Of a stretch of 43,798 nucleotides of DNA, positions 31,539-39,716 are shown one piece after another. The position numbers and the translations under genes were made by a program. The notes under the pieces are model-generated. The model saw only the letters and a program-made list of their open reading frames with translations, was not told where the DNA came from and ran no database searches. The DNA is taken from assembly GCA_903882285.1 (NCBI GenBank), contig CAIRWM010000090.1, forward strand, positions 1 to 43,798, in the 5' to 3' direction. The stretch comes from an uncultured cyanobacterium. GTDB taxonomy: Bacteria > Cyanobacteriota > Cyanobacteriia > PCC-6307 > Cyanobiaceae. Position 1 is the stretch's first letter, and each line of letters begins with the position of its first letter.

Positions 31539-34377
31539 AGCCGGAGGCGCCCCGGCTGAGCCAGGCCTTCTGTGCGGTGTCGGCGGCCAGCACCAGCAGC
31601 GGCGCCAGAGCGATCCATCCTAGCCAGGCGCGCGGGAAGGGGGCCATGCTGAACACCGCCGCCAGCGGCGGGATCAGCACCAGGGCGGCGGCTACCACCG
31701 GCTCGCTGAGGAAGCCCCACCAGAGCAGGTGGTTGGGACGGCGCAGGGTCTGCCAGAAGGGTTGCAGCTCGCTGCGGCAGGCCAGCAGGGCCCCCATCTG
31801 ACTGGCCACGATCAGGGCGAACGCCACGCTGGAGGCCTGGTGCTGGATCGCCATCAGTTCCGCGCTGGCGCGGTGATGTAGCAGCTGGGGCGCCAGGACC
31901 CGCAGCGCGCTCCATCCCACCCCGTGCTGCCGCCAGACCTGAAGGTAGCCAGCCATCGCCAGTACCCCTTCCACCAGCCCCAGCACCAGGTAGGCCCGCA
32001 GCATCAAGGGCCGATCGAGCAGGGGCTGGCCGCGGCGGCGCGGCGGCTGGTGCATCTCGCCGGCCTCCGGCGGTTCGGCCCCCAGGCCCAGGGCCGGCAG
32101 CAGGTCGGTGCCGAGATCCACCGCCAGGATCTGCAGCACCGTGAGCGCCGCTGGAATGCCGGCGGTGACCATCGCCAGGAACGGCACCACCTCGGGCACG
32201 TTGGAGGCCAGCACGTAGGTGATGAAGCGGCTGATGTTGGCCACCACCGAGCGGCCGTAGCGCACGGCCTGCACGATCGTCGCGAAGTTGTCGTCGATCA
32301 GCACGATGTCGGCGGCCTCCCGGGCCACGTCGGTGCCGCTCAGCCCCATCGCCAGGCCCACGTCGGCGGCGCGCAGGGCCGGTGCATCGTTGACGCCGTC
32401 GCCCGTCACCGCCACCACCTCGCCGAGGGCTCGGTAGGCCTGCACCAGGCGCAGCTTCTGCTCCGGGGCCATGCGGGCGAACACCAGCCGCTGCCGGTAC
32501 TTGAGCAGCTGGCGCAGCTGCAGGTCGTTGATCCGCGCCAGGTCGGCCCCATCGATCACCCGCACCGGGTCGGCCCCGTCCCCCTGGTGGCCGCTGCTGC
32601 CCGACCGATGCAGCGGCGGCTCCAGCAGGCCGATCTGACGGGCGATGGCCTGGGCGGTGAGGCCGTAGTCGCCGGTCACCATCGTGACCTTGATGCCGGC
32701 CTGATGGCACTGGCGGATGGCGTCGGCCACCTCGGGTCGGGGCGGGTCGTAGAGCCCCACCAGCCCGAGCAGCAGCAGCTCCGATTCCAGGTCGTCCGCC
32801 GGCAGGCTGAGCAGCTTCTCCCCCCCCGGCCGCAGGGCCACGGCAATCACCCGCTGGCCCCGGGAGGCCAGGCTGTCGTTGGCGGCCACCACCTGTCGGC
32901 GCTGCTCCTCCGCCAGCGGCGCCACCCCGCCGGGGCCGATCCAGCTGCTGCAGCGCTGCAGCACCTCCAGCGGCGCCCCCTTGGTGATCAGCAGCAGCTC
33001 GCTCGCCAGCGCCCCGCCCTCCGCTGCCCAGCGCACCAGCACCGACATGCGGCGGCGATGGGAGTCGAAGGGAAGTTCCCGCTGGCGCGGATGGAGCCGT
33101 TGCAGCTCGGCCGGTAGCGATCCGGCCGCGGCGGCGGCCAGCAGCAGCGCCGTCTCCGTGGGATCGCCGATCGGCCGCCAGCTGCCGGCGTCACCCCCCG
33201 CCCCGACCTCAAGTCGGGCATTGCTGCACAGGGCGGCCGTGCGCTGCAGCAAGGGCAGCTGCGGGTCGCCGCCGGGCAGCCAGGTCTCCTGCACCGCCAT
33301 GCGATTGCCGGTGAGGGTGCCGGTCTTGTCGCTGCAGATCACGCTCACCGAGCCCAGGGTCTCCACGGCTGAGAGCCGGCGCACCAGGGCGTTGCGCCGC
33401 GCCATCCGCTGCACGCTCAGGGCCAGGGACAGGGTGACCGTGGGCAACAGGCCCTCGGGCACGTTGGCGACGATGATCCCGACGGCGAACACCAGGCTCT
33501 CCAGCGGCGTCATCCCCACGAACAGAAGGCTGAGCGCAAAGGCGATCAGCCCCATCGTCACGGCGATCGTGCTGATCGTGTGCACGATCCGCGCCACCTG
33601 CTGTTCGAGCGTGCTGGCGGCCCGCGCCGTGCCGGCCGCCAGATGGGCCACCTGGCCGAACTCCGTCTCGCTGCCCGTGGCATAGACGAAGGCCTCGCCC
33701 CGGCCGGAGGCGATCGTGCTGCCGGCCAGCACCAGGTTGGGCCGCTCGCTCGTGGTGAGGATCGCCTCCACCGGCAGCGGCACCGCCGCCTCGGCCTGGC
33801 GGGCGACGGGCTGGGATTCGCCAGTGAGCACCGAGAGGTCCACCGACAGCTCATGGGCCACCACCAGGCGGCTGTCGGCCGGCACCCGGTCCCCCTCCTC
33901 CAGCTGCAGCCGGTCGCCCGCCACCAGCTCCTCGGCGTTGAGGGAGCGCAGCTGGCCGTCGCGCCAGGCCTGCACCTGGCGCGGCAGCGAGCGAGTGAGC
34001 GCCTCCAGCGTGCGCTCCGCCTGGTACTCCTGCCAGAAGGAGAACACACCGTTGATCGCCACCACGGCCCAGATCGCCCAGCCCAGCTCGGGGGTGCCGG
34101 CGGCGAAGGCCATCGTTCCGGCGATCCAGAGCAGCAGGGCCATGAAGTGGACCATCTGGTCGAGGAAGCGCAGCAGCAGCGGCCGCCGCTTCAGGGGGGG
34201 GAGCCGGTTCGCTCCGTAGCTCTCGAGCCGGCGCTGGGCCTCGGCCTGGCTGAGTCCATCGGGGCTGCTGTTGAGGGCCTCCACCACGGCCTGGGGCGGC
34301 AGCGACCAGATGGGCTGGGAAGCCGAGAGCAGCACGGCGGATCGCGGCGTGGGTCTCCTCAGGATGGGCCGTCCCAT
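31495..34377 (-). CDS. P-type cation-transporting ATPase with Na+/K+-ATPase-like ion site
   Basis: 960 residues, a type II P-ATPase. Landmarks: N-terminal cation-ATPase domain (about 23-65), TGES at 185-188, P-E-G-L at 307-310, phosphorylated Asp350 in CSDKTGTLT, ATP-binding KGAPLEVL near 467, MVTGDYGLTA near 566 and TGDGVNDAPA near 658. The M4 segment VANVPEGLL and M5/M6 segments SNVPE (725-729) and VDLGTD (753-758) match the Na+/K+-ATPase pattern (Glu327, Ser775, Asn776, Glu779, Asp804, Asp808 in animal numbering). SERCA Ca2+ pumps differ at these positions. It may move Na+, K+ or H+. It starts 16 bases after the FkbM gene's stop. Confidence 0.9.
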   Translation of the reverse strand: MGRPILRRPTPRSAVLLSASQPIWSLPPQAVVEALNSSPDGLSQAEAQRRLESYGANRLPPLKRRPLLLRFLDQMVHFMALLLWIAGTMAFAAGTPELGWAIWAVVAINGVFSFWQEYQAERTLEALTRSLPRQVQAWRDGQLRSLNAEELVAGDRLQLEEGDRVPADSRLVVAHELSVDLSVLTGESQPVARQAEAAVPLPVEAILTTSERPNLVLAGSTIASGRGEAFVYATGSETEFGQVAHLAAGTARAASTLEQQVARIVHTISTIAVTMGLIAFALSLLFVGMTPLESLVFAVGIIVANVPEGLLPTVTLSLALSVQRMARRNALVRRLSAVETLGSVSVICSDKTGTLTGNRMAVQETWLPGGDPQLPLLQRTAALCSNARLEVGAGGDAGSWRPIGDPTETALLLAAAAAGSLPAELQRLHPRQRELPFDSHRRRMSVLVRWAAEGGALASELLLITKGAPLEVLQRCSSWIGPGGVAPLAEEQRRQVVAANDSLASRGQRVIAVALRPGGEKLLSLPADDLESELLLLGLVGLYDPPRPEVADAIRQCHQAGIKVTMVTGDYGLTAQAIARQIGLLEPPLHRSGSSGHQGDGADPVRVIDGADLARINDLQLRQLLKYRQRLVFARMAPEQKLRLVQAYRALGEVVAVTGDGVNDAPALRAADVGLAMGLSGTDVAREAADIVLIDDNFATIVQAVRYGRSVVANISRFITYVLASNVPEVVPFLAMVTAGIPAALTVLQILAVDLGTDLLPALGLGAEPPEAGEMHQPPRRRGQPLLDRPLMLRAYLVLGLVEGVLAMAGYLQVWRQHGVGWSALRVLAPQLLHHRASAELMAIQHQASSVAFALIVASQMGALLACRSELQPFWQTLRRPNHLLWWGFLSEPVVAAALVLIPPLAAVFSMAPFPRAWLGWIALAPLLVLAADTAQKAWLSRGASGFRPQPAPAADRGPH

Positions 34378-34393
34378 CAGGGATGGCCGTCGC

Positions 34394-35074
34394 TCAGCGA
34401 CGCTTTTTATAAATGATATCGAAATAGCTTCCCCCTTCGGCTCGGCTGGCGAATTTGGAGCGGGACCATTCGCGGTAGCCGTGTTCGGTCATGAAGGTGC
34501 TCATCTCAGGTTGTTGACAGCAGCTTTCGTACGACTCGAAGTCTGGGACTTCCACCTGGATGTACTCAAAATGATCAAGCAGGGAAAGGGCGCCTTTGAG
34601 GATCATCAGTTCGGATCCCTGGGTGTCCATGATCAGCGCGTTGTAGGCGTTAATGTCGATCTGTTCGCGCTTGAGCAGCGTTGTCAGGGTGCAGCTTTTC
34701 AGGGTTGTGGTGGCTGTGTACTCAACGCCAGGCCATAGATCCTTGTGCAACTTTAAATCCAGAAGCGAGGAGGATGCGCCTCCATTGTTGGCGATGTGAA
34801 AATCGTAGTCTTTGTCGTCAACGTCGGTGATCAGCGCCTGCAGGGCACGCTGTTTGGGGTGGTTGGCGATGTTGGTTTTCAACTGGTCGAATACCTCGGG
34901 GATGGGTTCAATCCAGAGCACGTTCAAGTTGTGGATTTCGTAGAGCTCTCGCTCCTGGCCATGATTGGCCCCAACGTGAATGACACCGTGTACCTTTTTC
35001 AGAAATCGATCGGGATTCAGTTGCAGCGCTCTGCGGATCGGTCGTAGGCCTGCTCGAATTTTGGATAGGATCAC
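34394..35074 (-). CDS. FkbM-family SAM-dependent methyltransferase
   Basis: 226 residues starting at a GTG at 35074. SAM-binding motif I is VIHVGANHGQE near residue 31, followed by LWIEPIPEVFDQLK near 53. The FkbM-specific segment NALIMDTQGSELMILKGA near 143-160 and the VEVPDFESYE end are clear. FkbM enzymes O-methylate sugars or polyketide-type products, so a surface polysaccharide role is possible. The gene and its upstream spacer are clearly richer in A/T than the flanking 70% GC genes and use Asn, Lys and Ile codons more, which suggests transfer from another genome. Confidence 0.88.
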   Translation of the reverse strand: MILSKIRAGLRPIRRALQLNPDRFLKKVHGVIHVGANHGQERELYEIHNLNVLWIEPIPEVFDQLKTNIANHPKQRALQALITDVDDKDYDFHIANNGGASSSLLDLKLHKDLWPGVEYTATTTLKSCTLTTLLKREQIDINAYNALIMDTQGSELMILKGALSLLDHFEYIQVEVPDFESYESCCQQPEMSTFMTEHGYREWSRSKFASRAEGGSYFDIIYKKRR

Positions 35075-35197
35075 TGGGAGTGCGTCTAGGGATTGACTGT
35101 CAATCTAATGGCCAACAAGGAGTTGTTTTGGTGGCTTCGATTGGGATGGAATCGAATTCCAAGGCTCAGCAAGCCTTCCAAGTCTGGCTCAAGATCT
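35075..35197. other. AT-richer spacer with three inverted repeats upstream of the FkbM gene
   Basis: GATTGAC-T-GTCAATC at 35091-35105 is a perfect 15-base inverted repeat, 17 bases before the GTG start. TGGAAT-CGA-ATTCCA at 35147-35161 is a second, and AAGGCT-CAGCA-AGCCTT at 35161-35177 a third. They could be operators or short hairpins in the promoter/leader. No gene seen. Confidence 0.6.
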
Positions 35198-35863
35198 TCA
35201 CGATGGCGCCGCGTCGCCGCCGTGCCGCAACAGCGCCAGCACATCGGCGTCATCGAGCTGCTCGAAGTGTTCATACCACTCGCCCACGGCGCGGAGGCGC
35301 TCCACCACCGCCAGCACCTCCAGCCGGTCGACCAGGGCCTCCAGGTCGGGGGCCACCCGGCGATCCATCACCGGGACCGCCAGGGTGAGGCTGGCGGGGC
35401 CCAGGGCCTGCAGCGAGTGCAGGACCGCCTTTGCCGTCATGCCTGTGGCGATGCCGTCATCGACCACTACCAGGTGGCGGCCAGTCAGGGCCGCCGGTTC
35501 CGGGTCGGCAAAGACCTGGCGGCGCCGGTCCAGCTCCCGCTCCTGCGTGGCCACCAGGGCGTCGCGATCCCTCGCCTCCAGTGACAGCCGGCTGGAGGCC
35601 TGGGGCTCCCACAGCACCACGCCGCCCGGGGCTACGGCGCCGATGGCGACCTCGGGGCAGGCGGGATGGGCCAGCTTGCGCACGGCCCAGGTGACCAGGG
35701 GCAAGCCCAGCCGTTGGGCCATGGCCGCCGCCACCGGCACGCCGCCGCGGGGCAGGGCCACCAGGGTGCAGCGGTTGGCCTGACCCTGCAGGTCGCTGAG
35801 CCGTTCCGCCAGGGCCCGGCCGGCGTCGCGGCGATCGCGCCAGAGCGGTGGCCTGTGGTCCAT
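35198..35863 (-). CDS. phosphoribosyltransferase-domain protein
   Basis: 221 residues from the ATG at 35863; a longer open frame upstream is not coding. The PRPP-binding site HLVVVDDGIATGMTAKAVL near residue 125 has the two acidic residues and the following Thr-Gly of type I phosphoribosyltransferases. The N-terminal CTLVALPRGGVPVAAAMAQRLGLPL fits the family opening. The C-terminal 40 residues (LVDRLEVLAVVERLRAVGEWYEHFEQL) match the phosphoribosyltransferase proteins often found near phosphatase or esterase genes, not a known purine/pyrimidine salvage enzyme. Substrate unknown. Confidence 0.82.
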   Translation of the reverse strand: MDHRPPLWRDRRDAGRALAERLSDLQGQANRCTLVALPRGGVPVAAAMAQRLGLPLVTWAVRKLAHPACPEVAIGAVAPGGVVLWEPQASSRLSLEARDRDALVATQERELDRRRQVFADPEPAALTGRHLVVVDDGIATGMTAKAVLHSLQALGPASLTLAVPVMDRRVAPDLEALVDRLEVLAVVERLRAVGEWYEHFEQLDDADVLALLRHGGDAAPS

Positions 35864-35937
35864 CGGTGCCTCCCGTGCCAGCGGCCGTGGGCGCCGCCGC
35901 CGACTGTCTCCATCATGAGCACAGTCGCTGCCGTCGG

Positions 35938-36318
35938 GTGCCCCTCCCCGCCAACGAGACCAGTCCGCAGAGCCGCCCTGCGGAGCGGCCGCCCGATCCC
36001 CCGGCACCAGGCTCAGGCAGTGGTTCCGGCAGTGGTTCCAGCAGTGGTTCCGGCCCGGCGGCCGGGGGCTGGCCGCTGGGGCTCAAGGTGGCGCTGGCGG
36101 TGCTGGTGCTGGCCTTCGTGTGGTCGCCGTTCCTGGCGATGCTGCTGCGGCTGTCTCGGGTGAATCCCAGTCTGGCGCCCACCGGCGAGCCCGCCGGTCG
36201 GCCCCTGCCCCCTGGGCCCCTGGCTCCCCAGATGCTGCCACCGGTTACGGCTCCCCAGAACCCGCCGCCGCCGCAGACGCAGGGATCCGCCCCACCAGCC
36301 CCAGCTCCCAGCCCTTGA
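35938..36318 (+). CDS. single-pass membrane protein with Gly/Ser and Pro-rich flanks
   Basis: About 126 residues from a GTG at 35938 (no in-frame ATG exists). The N-terminal half is Pro/Ser/Gly-rich with SGSGSGSGSSSGSG from a 12-base repeat, then one membrane helix (LGLKVALAVLVLAFVWSPFLAMLLRL), then a Pro-rich tail. This layout occurs in small cyanobacterial membrane proteins of unknown function. The tail overlaps the end of the RND gene by 74 bases. The single clear helix is the main support; the start is uncertain. Confidence 0.45.
   Translation: MPLPANETSPQSRPAERPPDPPAPGSGSGSGSGSSSGSGPAAGGWPLGLKVALAVLVLAFVWSPFLAMLLRLSRVNPSLAPTGEPAGRPLPPGPLAPQMLPPVTAPQNPPPPQTQGSAPPAPAPSP
36017..36052. repeat. 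three 12-base tandem units
   Basis: GCAGTGGTTCCG at 36017-36028, GCAGTGGTTCCA at 36029-36040 and GCAGTGGTTCCG at 36041-36052. In the frame of the membrane protein they encode Gly/Ser repeats, and copy number could vary in frame. Confidence 0.85.
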
Positions 36319-39300
36319 CGATTCGGTAGACCGTCGGCACCACGAACAGGCTGAGCACGGTGGCCACGAGCTGGCCGCTGAACACCACCGTGCCGATGCT
36401 GAGCCGGCTGGCGGCCCCCGAACCGCTGGGGAAGAGCAGCGGCACGCAGCCCGCCATCGAGGACACCACCGTGAGCAGGATCGGCCGCAGACGGGCGACG
36501 GCCGCGCCGTGGATGGCTTCGTCGATGCCGAGGCCCTCCCGGAGGCGCTGGTTGGCGAACTCCACGATCAGGATGCCGTTCTTGGCGGCCAAGCTGGCCA
36601 ACACCAGCAGCCCCATCTGCCCGTAGACATCGAGGGCGAGGCCGCGCAGCGCCAGGCCCGCCACCGCTCCCAGCATCGCCAGCGGCACCGTGACCAGGAT
36701 GATCACGGGGTCGACCAGGTTTTCGTAGAGGGCCGCCAGCACCAGGGCCATCACCAGGATCGCCAGGGCGAAGACGCGCACGTTGCCGCCGCCGGCGCGG
36801 GACTCCTCGCGGGCCAGGCCGGCCCATTCCAGGTCGAGGGCGTCGCTGTCGCGCTCTTGCTGCACCTGCTCCAGCAGGGCCATGGCCTGGCCGCTGCTCA
36901 CCCCGGGGCGGGGCAGGGCGCGGATGCTGATCGAGCGCACCAGGCGGGTGTGGTTGATCGTGGTGGGGCCGGCCCCCTGCTCCACGCGCACCACCTGGCG
37001 CAGGGGAATCAGGCGGCCGTCGCGGCTGCGTACCGGCAGGGCGAGCACATCGTTGGCGTCGCGGCGGGAGCGGCCGTCAAGCTGCACGATGACGCGCCGC
37101 ACCTGATCGCTCTCGAAGCTGTCGTTGACGTAGTCGCTGCCGAAGCTGGCGCCGAGGGTGTCCACCAGGGTGGAGAGGTCGATGCCGAGGGAGGCCATGC
37201 GCAGCCGATCGGGCAGCAGCTGCAGCTGCGGCGCTCCGGCGCTGAAGCGGGTGGAGACCCGCTCGAAGGCGGGGCGGCCATCCAGTTCGCTGGCCTGGGC
37301 TTCGGCGATGAAGGCGCGGGCCTCCTGCTCGAAGGCCGCCAGGTCGAGCTGGCCGCCGCTGGTGTCGAGCAGCTCCAGCTCCAGCCCCCCCTCACTGCTG
37401 AAGCCACGCACGCTCGGCGCCTCGCTGAGTTGCACCACGGCAGAGCGGATGCGGCCGCGCAGCTTGGCGTTGATGCGCTCGGCCACGGCCACGCTGGTCT
37501 GGTCCGGGCCCGGGCGCTCCTCGATCGGCTGGAGGCGCAGGAAGAACTGCCCCTTGTTGGGGCTGCTGTCGCCGAAGGAGCGGCCGGCGTAGAAGTTGGC
37601 GCTGCGGATCAGCGGCTCCTCCTTCGCCACGGCCCGCACCTGCTCGAGCACCTGCTGGGTGCGCTCGAGGGCGGTGCCGTCGGGGAGGATCACGACGCCG
37701 CGCAGCTGGCCGGTGTCCTCCTGGGGGATGAAGGCGGTGGGGCGGGCGCGGATCGCCAGCACGGTCACCAGCAGACCGACCAGCAATAGAGCCACCATCA
37801 GGCGTCGGCGTTGCATCACGGCCTGCAGCCAGCGGCCGTAGGGCGCCTCCAGGGCCTCGAGCGCCCTCTGTGGCGGCCGGATCCAGCGGCCCAGCCAGGC
37901 GGGTTCGCGCTGGTTGGCCCGCAGCAGCCTGCTGGCGGCCACCGGCGTGAAGCTGACGGCGTTGATCGTGGAGAACACGATGGCGCCGCTGATCGCCACG
38001 GCGATCGGCGCGTAGAGCCGGCCGAGGCTGCCGCCCAGCCCCAGCACCGGCACAAACACCGCCACCAGCACCAGGGAAGTGGCGATCACGGCGCCGCCCA
38101 GTTCGGCCATCGCCTCGCGCGCCGCCTGGAGCGGCGGCGTGCCCCGCTCCAGGCGCCGGCCGATGTCCTCGCTCACCACGATCGCGTCGTCGACCAGCAG
38201 GCCGGAGGCCAGCACCATGCCGAACAGGGAAAGGCTGTTGATCGAGCCCCCTGTGAAGCGCAGCACACTCAGGGAGCCGATCAGCGAGACGGGCACGGCC
38301 GCAGCCGTGATCAGGGCCAGACGGCTGTTGCCCAGGCCCAGCAGCAGCACCAGGAAGACCAGCAGCACGGCATCGCGCAGGGCCTCGATGGCCCGGTCGA
38401 TGCTGCTGCGCACCGTGAGCGCCTCGTCGACGATCACCTCCATGTCCACCCCGGGGGGGAAGCGGGGGGCCAGCTCGTCGAGGGCTTGCTCCAGCCCCTG
38501 GCGCACCTCCAGGGCATTGCTGCCGTCGCGCTGGTAGACGCCCAGGGCCACGGCGTTGCGGCCGGCCAGGTTGGTGGCGATCGTGTCGTAGCTCTCGCTG
38601 CCGAGCACCACGCGGCCCACGTCCCGCAGCAGGGTCACGCCGCCGTCGGCGCTGCGGGCCACCACCAGTTGGCCGAACTCCTCCGTGGTGCGCAGCCGGC
38701 CCTCCATGCGTAGGGGCAGGGTGGTGGCCTGACCGGGCGGGGCCGGGGCCTCGCCGGCCTGACCGAGGGCCGCCAGCACGTTCTGCTGCTGCAGCGCCTG
38801 GCGCACCTCCAGGATCGTGAGCTGGCGCTGCTCCAGCCGCACTGGATCCAGCCAGAGCCGGAAAGCCAGGCTGCTGCCGCCGAAGAGGCTGACGTCGCCG
38901 ACGCCGGCAACCCGCCGCAGCCGGTCGCGCACCACCTGATCGACCCAGCCGGTGAGGAAGGTGTCGTTGTAGAGGCTGGGATCGGCGCTGAAACTCAGCA
39001 CCGTGAGCAGGTCGTCGGAGCTGCGCCGCACCTGCACGCCGAAGCGGGCCACCTGGGCCGGCAGCTGCCGGCTCACCACGGTGGTCTCGTTCTGGGTGTT
39101 GATCTGGTTGAGCTCGGGATCGCCCCCCTCGAAGCCGAGGGTGATCGTGCTGCCGTTGGCGGAGCTGGTGGAGCGGATCGTGTCGAGCCGCTCCAGACCG
39201 TTGAGCTGTTTTTCGAGCAGGGCGGTCACCCCCTGTTCCACCACCTCGGGACCGGCCCCGGGGTAGCTGGCCCGCACGGTCACCCGTCCGGGGGCGATCG

Positions 39301-39418
39301 GCGGCAGGTTTTCCACCTGCAGCAGCGGCAGACTGATCAGCCCCACCAGCAGGATCAGCAGGCTGATGACCAGCGTCAGCACCGGCCGGCGCAGGAAGGG
39401 ATCCGAGATCGACTTCAA
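36245..39418 (-). CDS. RND-family multidrug efflux transporter (AcrB-like, HAE1)
   Basis: 1057 residues, starting at a TTG at 39418 because no ATG is available in frame before the family N-terminus MKSISDPFLRRPVLTLV. Twelve membrane helices and two large periplasmic loops fit the family. The proton-relay residues are present: the Asp pair in LLVDDAIVVSEDI near 398 and the Lys in LAAKNGILIVEF near 945. The pump would export drugs, lipids or metabolites together with a periplasmic adaptor and a TolC-type channel. No adaptor gene is adjacent; the neighbours are a small hypothetical gene and a converging membrane protein gene. Confidence 0.95.
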   Translation of the reverse strand: MKSISDPFLRRPVLTLVISLLILLVGLISLPLLQVENLPPIAPGRVTVRASYPGAGPEVVEQGVTALLEKQLNGLERLDTIRSTSSANGSTITLGFEGGDPELNQINTQNETTVVSRQLPAQVARFGVQVRRSSDDLLTVLSFSADPSLYNDTFLTGWVDQVVRDRLRRVAGVGDVSLFGGSSLAFRLWLDPVRLEQRQLTILEVRQALQQQNVLAALGQAGEAPAPPGQATTLPLRMEGRLRTTEEFGQLVVARSADGGVTLLRDVGRVVLGSESYDTIATNLAGRNAVALGVYQRDGSNALEVRQGLEQALDELAPRFPPGVDMEVIVDEALTVRSSIDRAIEALRDAVLLVFLVLLLGLGNSRLALITAAAVPVSLIGSLSVLRFTGGSINSLSLFGMVLASGLLVDDAIVVSEDIGRRLERGTPPLQAAREAMAELGGAVIATSLVLVAVFVPVLGLGGSLGRLYAPIAVAISGAIVFSTINAVSFTPVAASRLLRANQREPAWLGRWIRPPQRALEALEAPYGRWLQAVMQRRRLMVALLLVGLLVTVLAIRARPTAFIPQEDTGQLRGVVILPDGTALERTQQVLEQVRAVAKEEPLIRSANFYAGRSFGDSSPNKGQFFLRLQPIEERPGPDQTSVAVAERINAKLRGRIRSAVVQLSEAPSVRGFSSEGGLELELLDTSGGQLDLAAFEQEARAFIAEAQASELDGRPAFERVSTRFSAGAPQLQLLPDRLRMASLGIDLSTLVDTLGASFGSDYVNDSFESDQVRRVIVQLDGRSRRDANDVLALPVRSRDGRLIPLRQVVRVEQGAGPTTINHTRLVRSISIRALPRPGVSSGQAMALLEQVQQERDSDALDLEWAGLAREESRAGGGNVRVFALAILVMALVLAALYENLVDPVIILVTVPLAMLGAVAGLALRGLALDVYGQMGLLVLASLAAKNGILIVEFANQRLREGLGIDEAIHGAAVARLRPILLTVVSSMAGCVPLLFPSGSGAASRLSIGTVVFSGQLVATVLSLFVVPTVYRIVKGWELGLVGRIPASAAAAGSGEP

Positions 39419-39444
39419 GGGGTGCGACTCACCAGGCGGCTGGT

Positions 39445-39678
39445 TCAGCTGAGATCACGTCGCAGCACGGCCAGCAGATATCCAGGTTCCTTGTAGCGGT
39501 TGGGCAGGCAGAGGTGCAGCTGCTGGAGCCGGCTCCAGGCCACCGTGCGCTGGATTTCTTCGGCGCTGCGACCCTCCTTGAGCAACAGGCGCATCGCCTT
39601 GCAGTAGAGGGAATATTTCGCTTCCAGTTCTCCAATCGTGGGGGGGGCGGGAAGGTCCGCGCGGCTGCCCTGAACCAT
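39445..39678 (-). CDS. small cyanobacterial protein of unknown function
   Basis: 77 residues from the ATG at 39678. It has IGELEAKYSLYCKAMRLLLKEG near the N-terminus, a VAWSRLQQLHLCLPNRYKEPGYLLAVLRRDL second half, and no membrane segment. The pattern of a helix, EEIQRTVAW, and LPNRYK-PxYL is familiar from picocyanobacterial genomes as a hypothetical protein; I cannot name a family. A parallel frame ending at 39429 is a shadow. It lies 26 bases before the RND gene and may be co-transcribed with it. Confidence 0.6.
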   Translation of the reverse strand: MVQGSRADLPAPPTIGELEAKYSLYCKAMRLLLKEGRSAEEIQRTVAWSRLQQLHLCLPNRYKEPGYLLAVLRRDLS

Positions 39679-39716
39679 GGGGGGGGAGGCGCCCAGGAGC
39701 TGTGAGGACGCAAGAT

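Noticed and set aside
31924..33117. A 397-codon plus-strand frame inside the P-type ATPase gene
   Set aside because: Composition is Gln/His/Gly-rich with no family pattern. The opposite strand has all ATPase motifs.
31495..34377. Annotating the ATPase as a Ca2+ pump
   Set aside because: M4-M6 residues match the Na+/K+-type pattern rather than SERCA.
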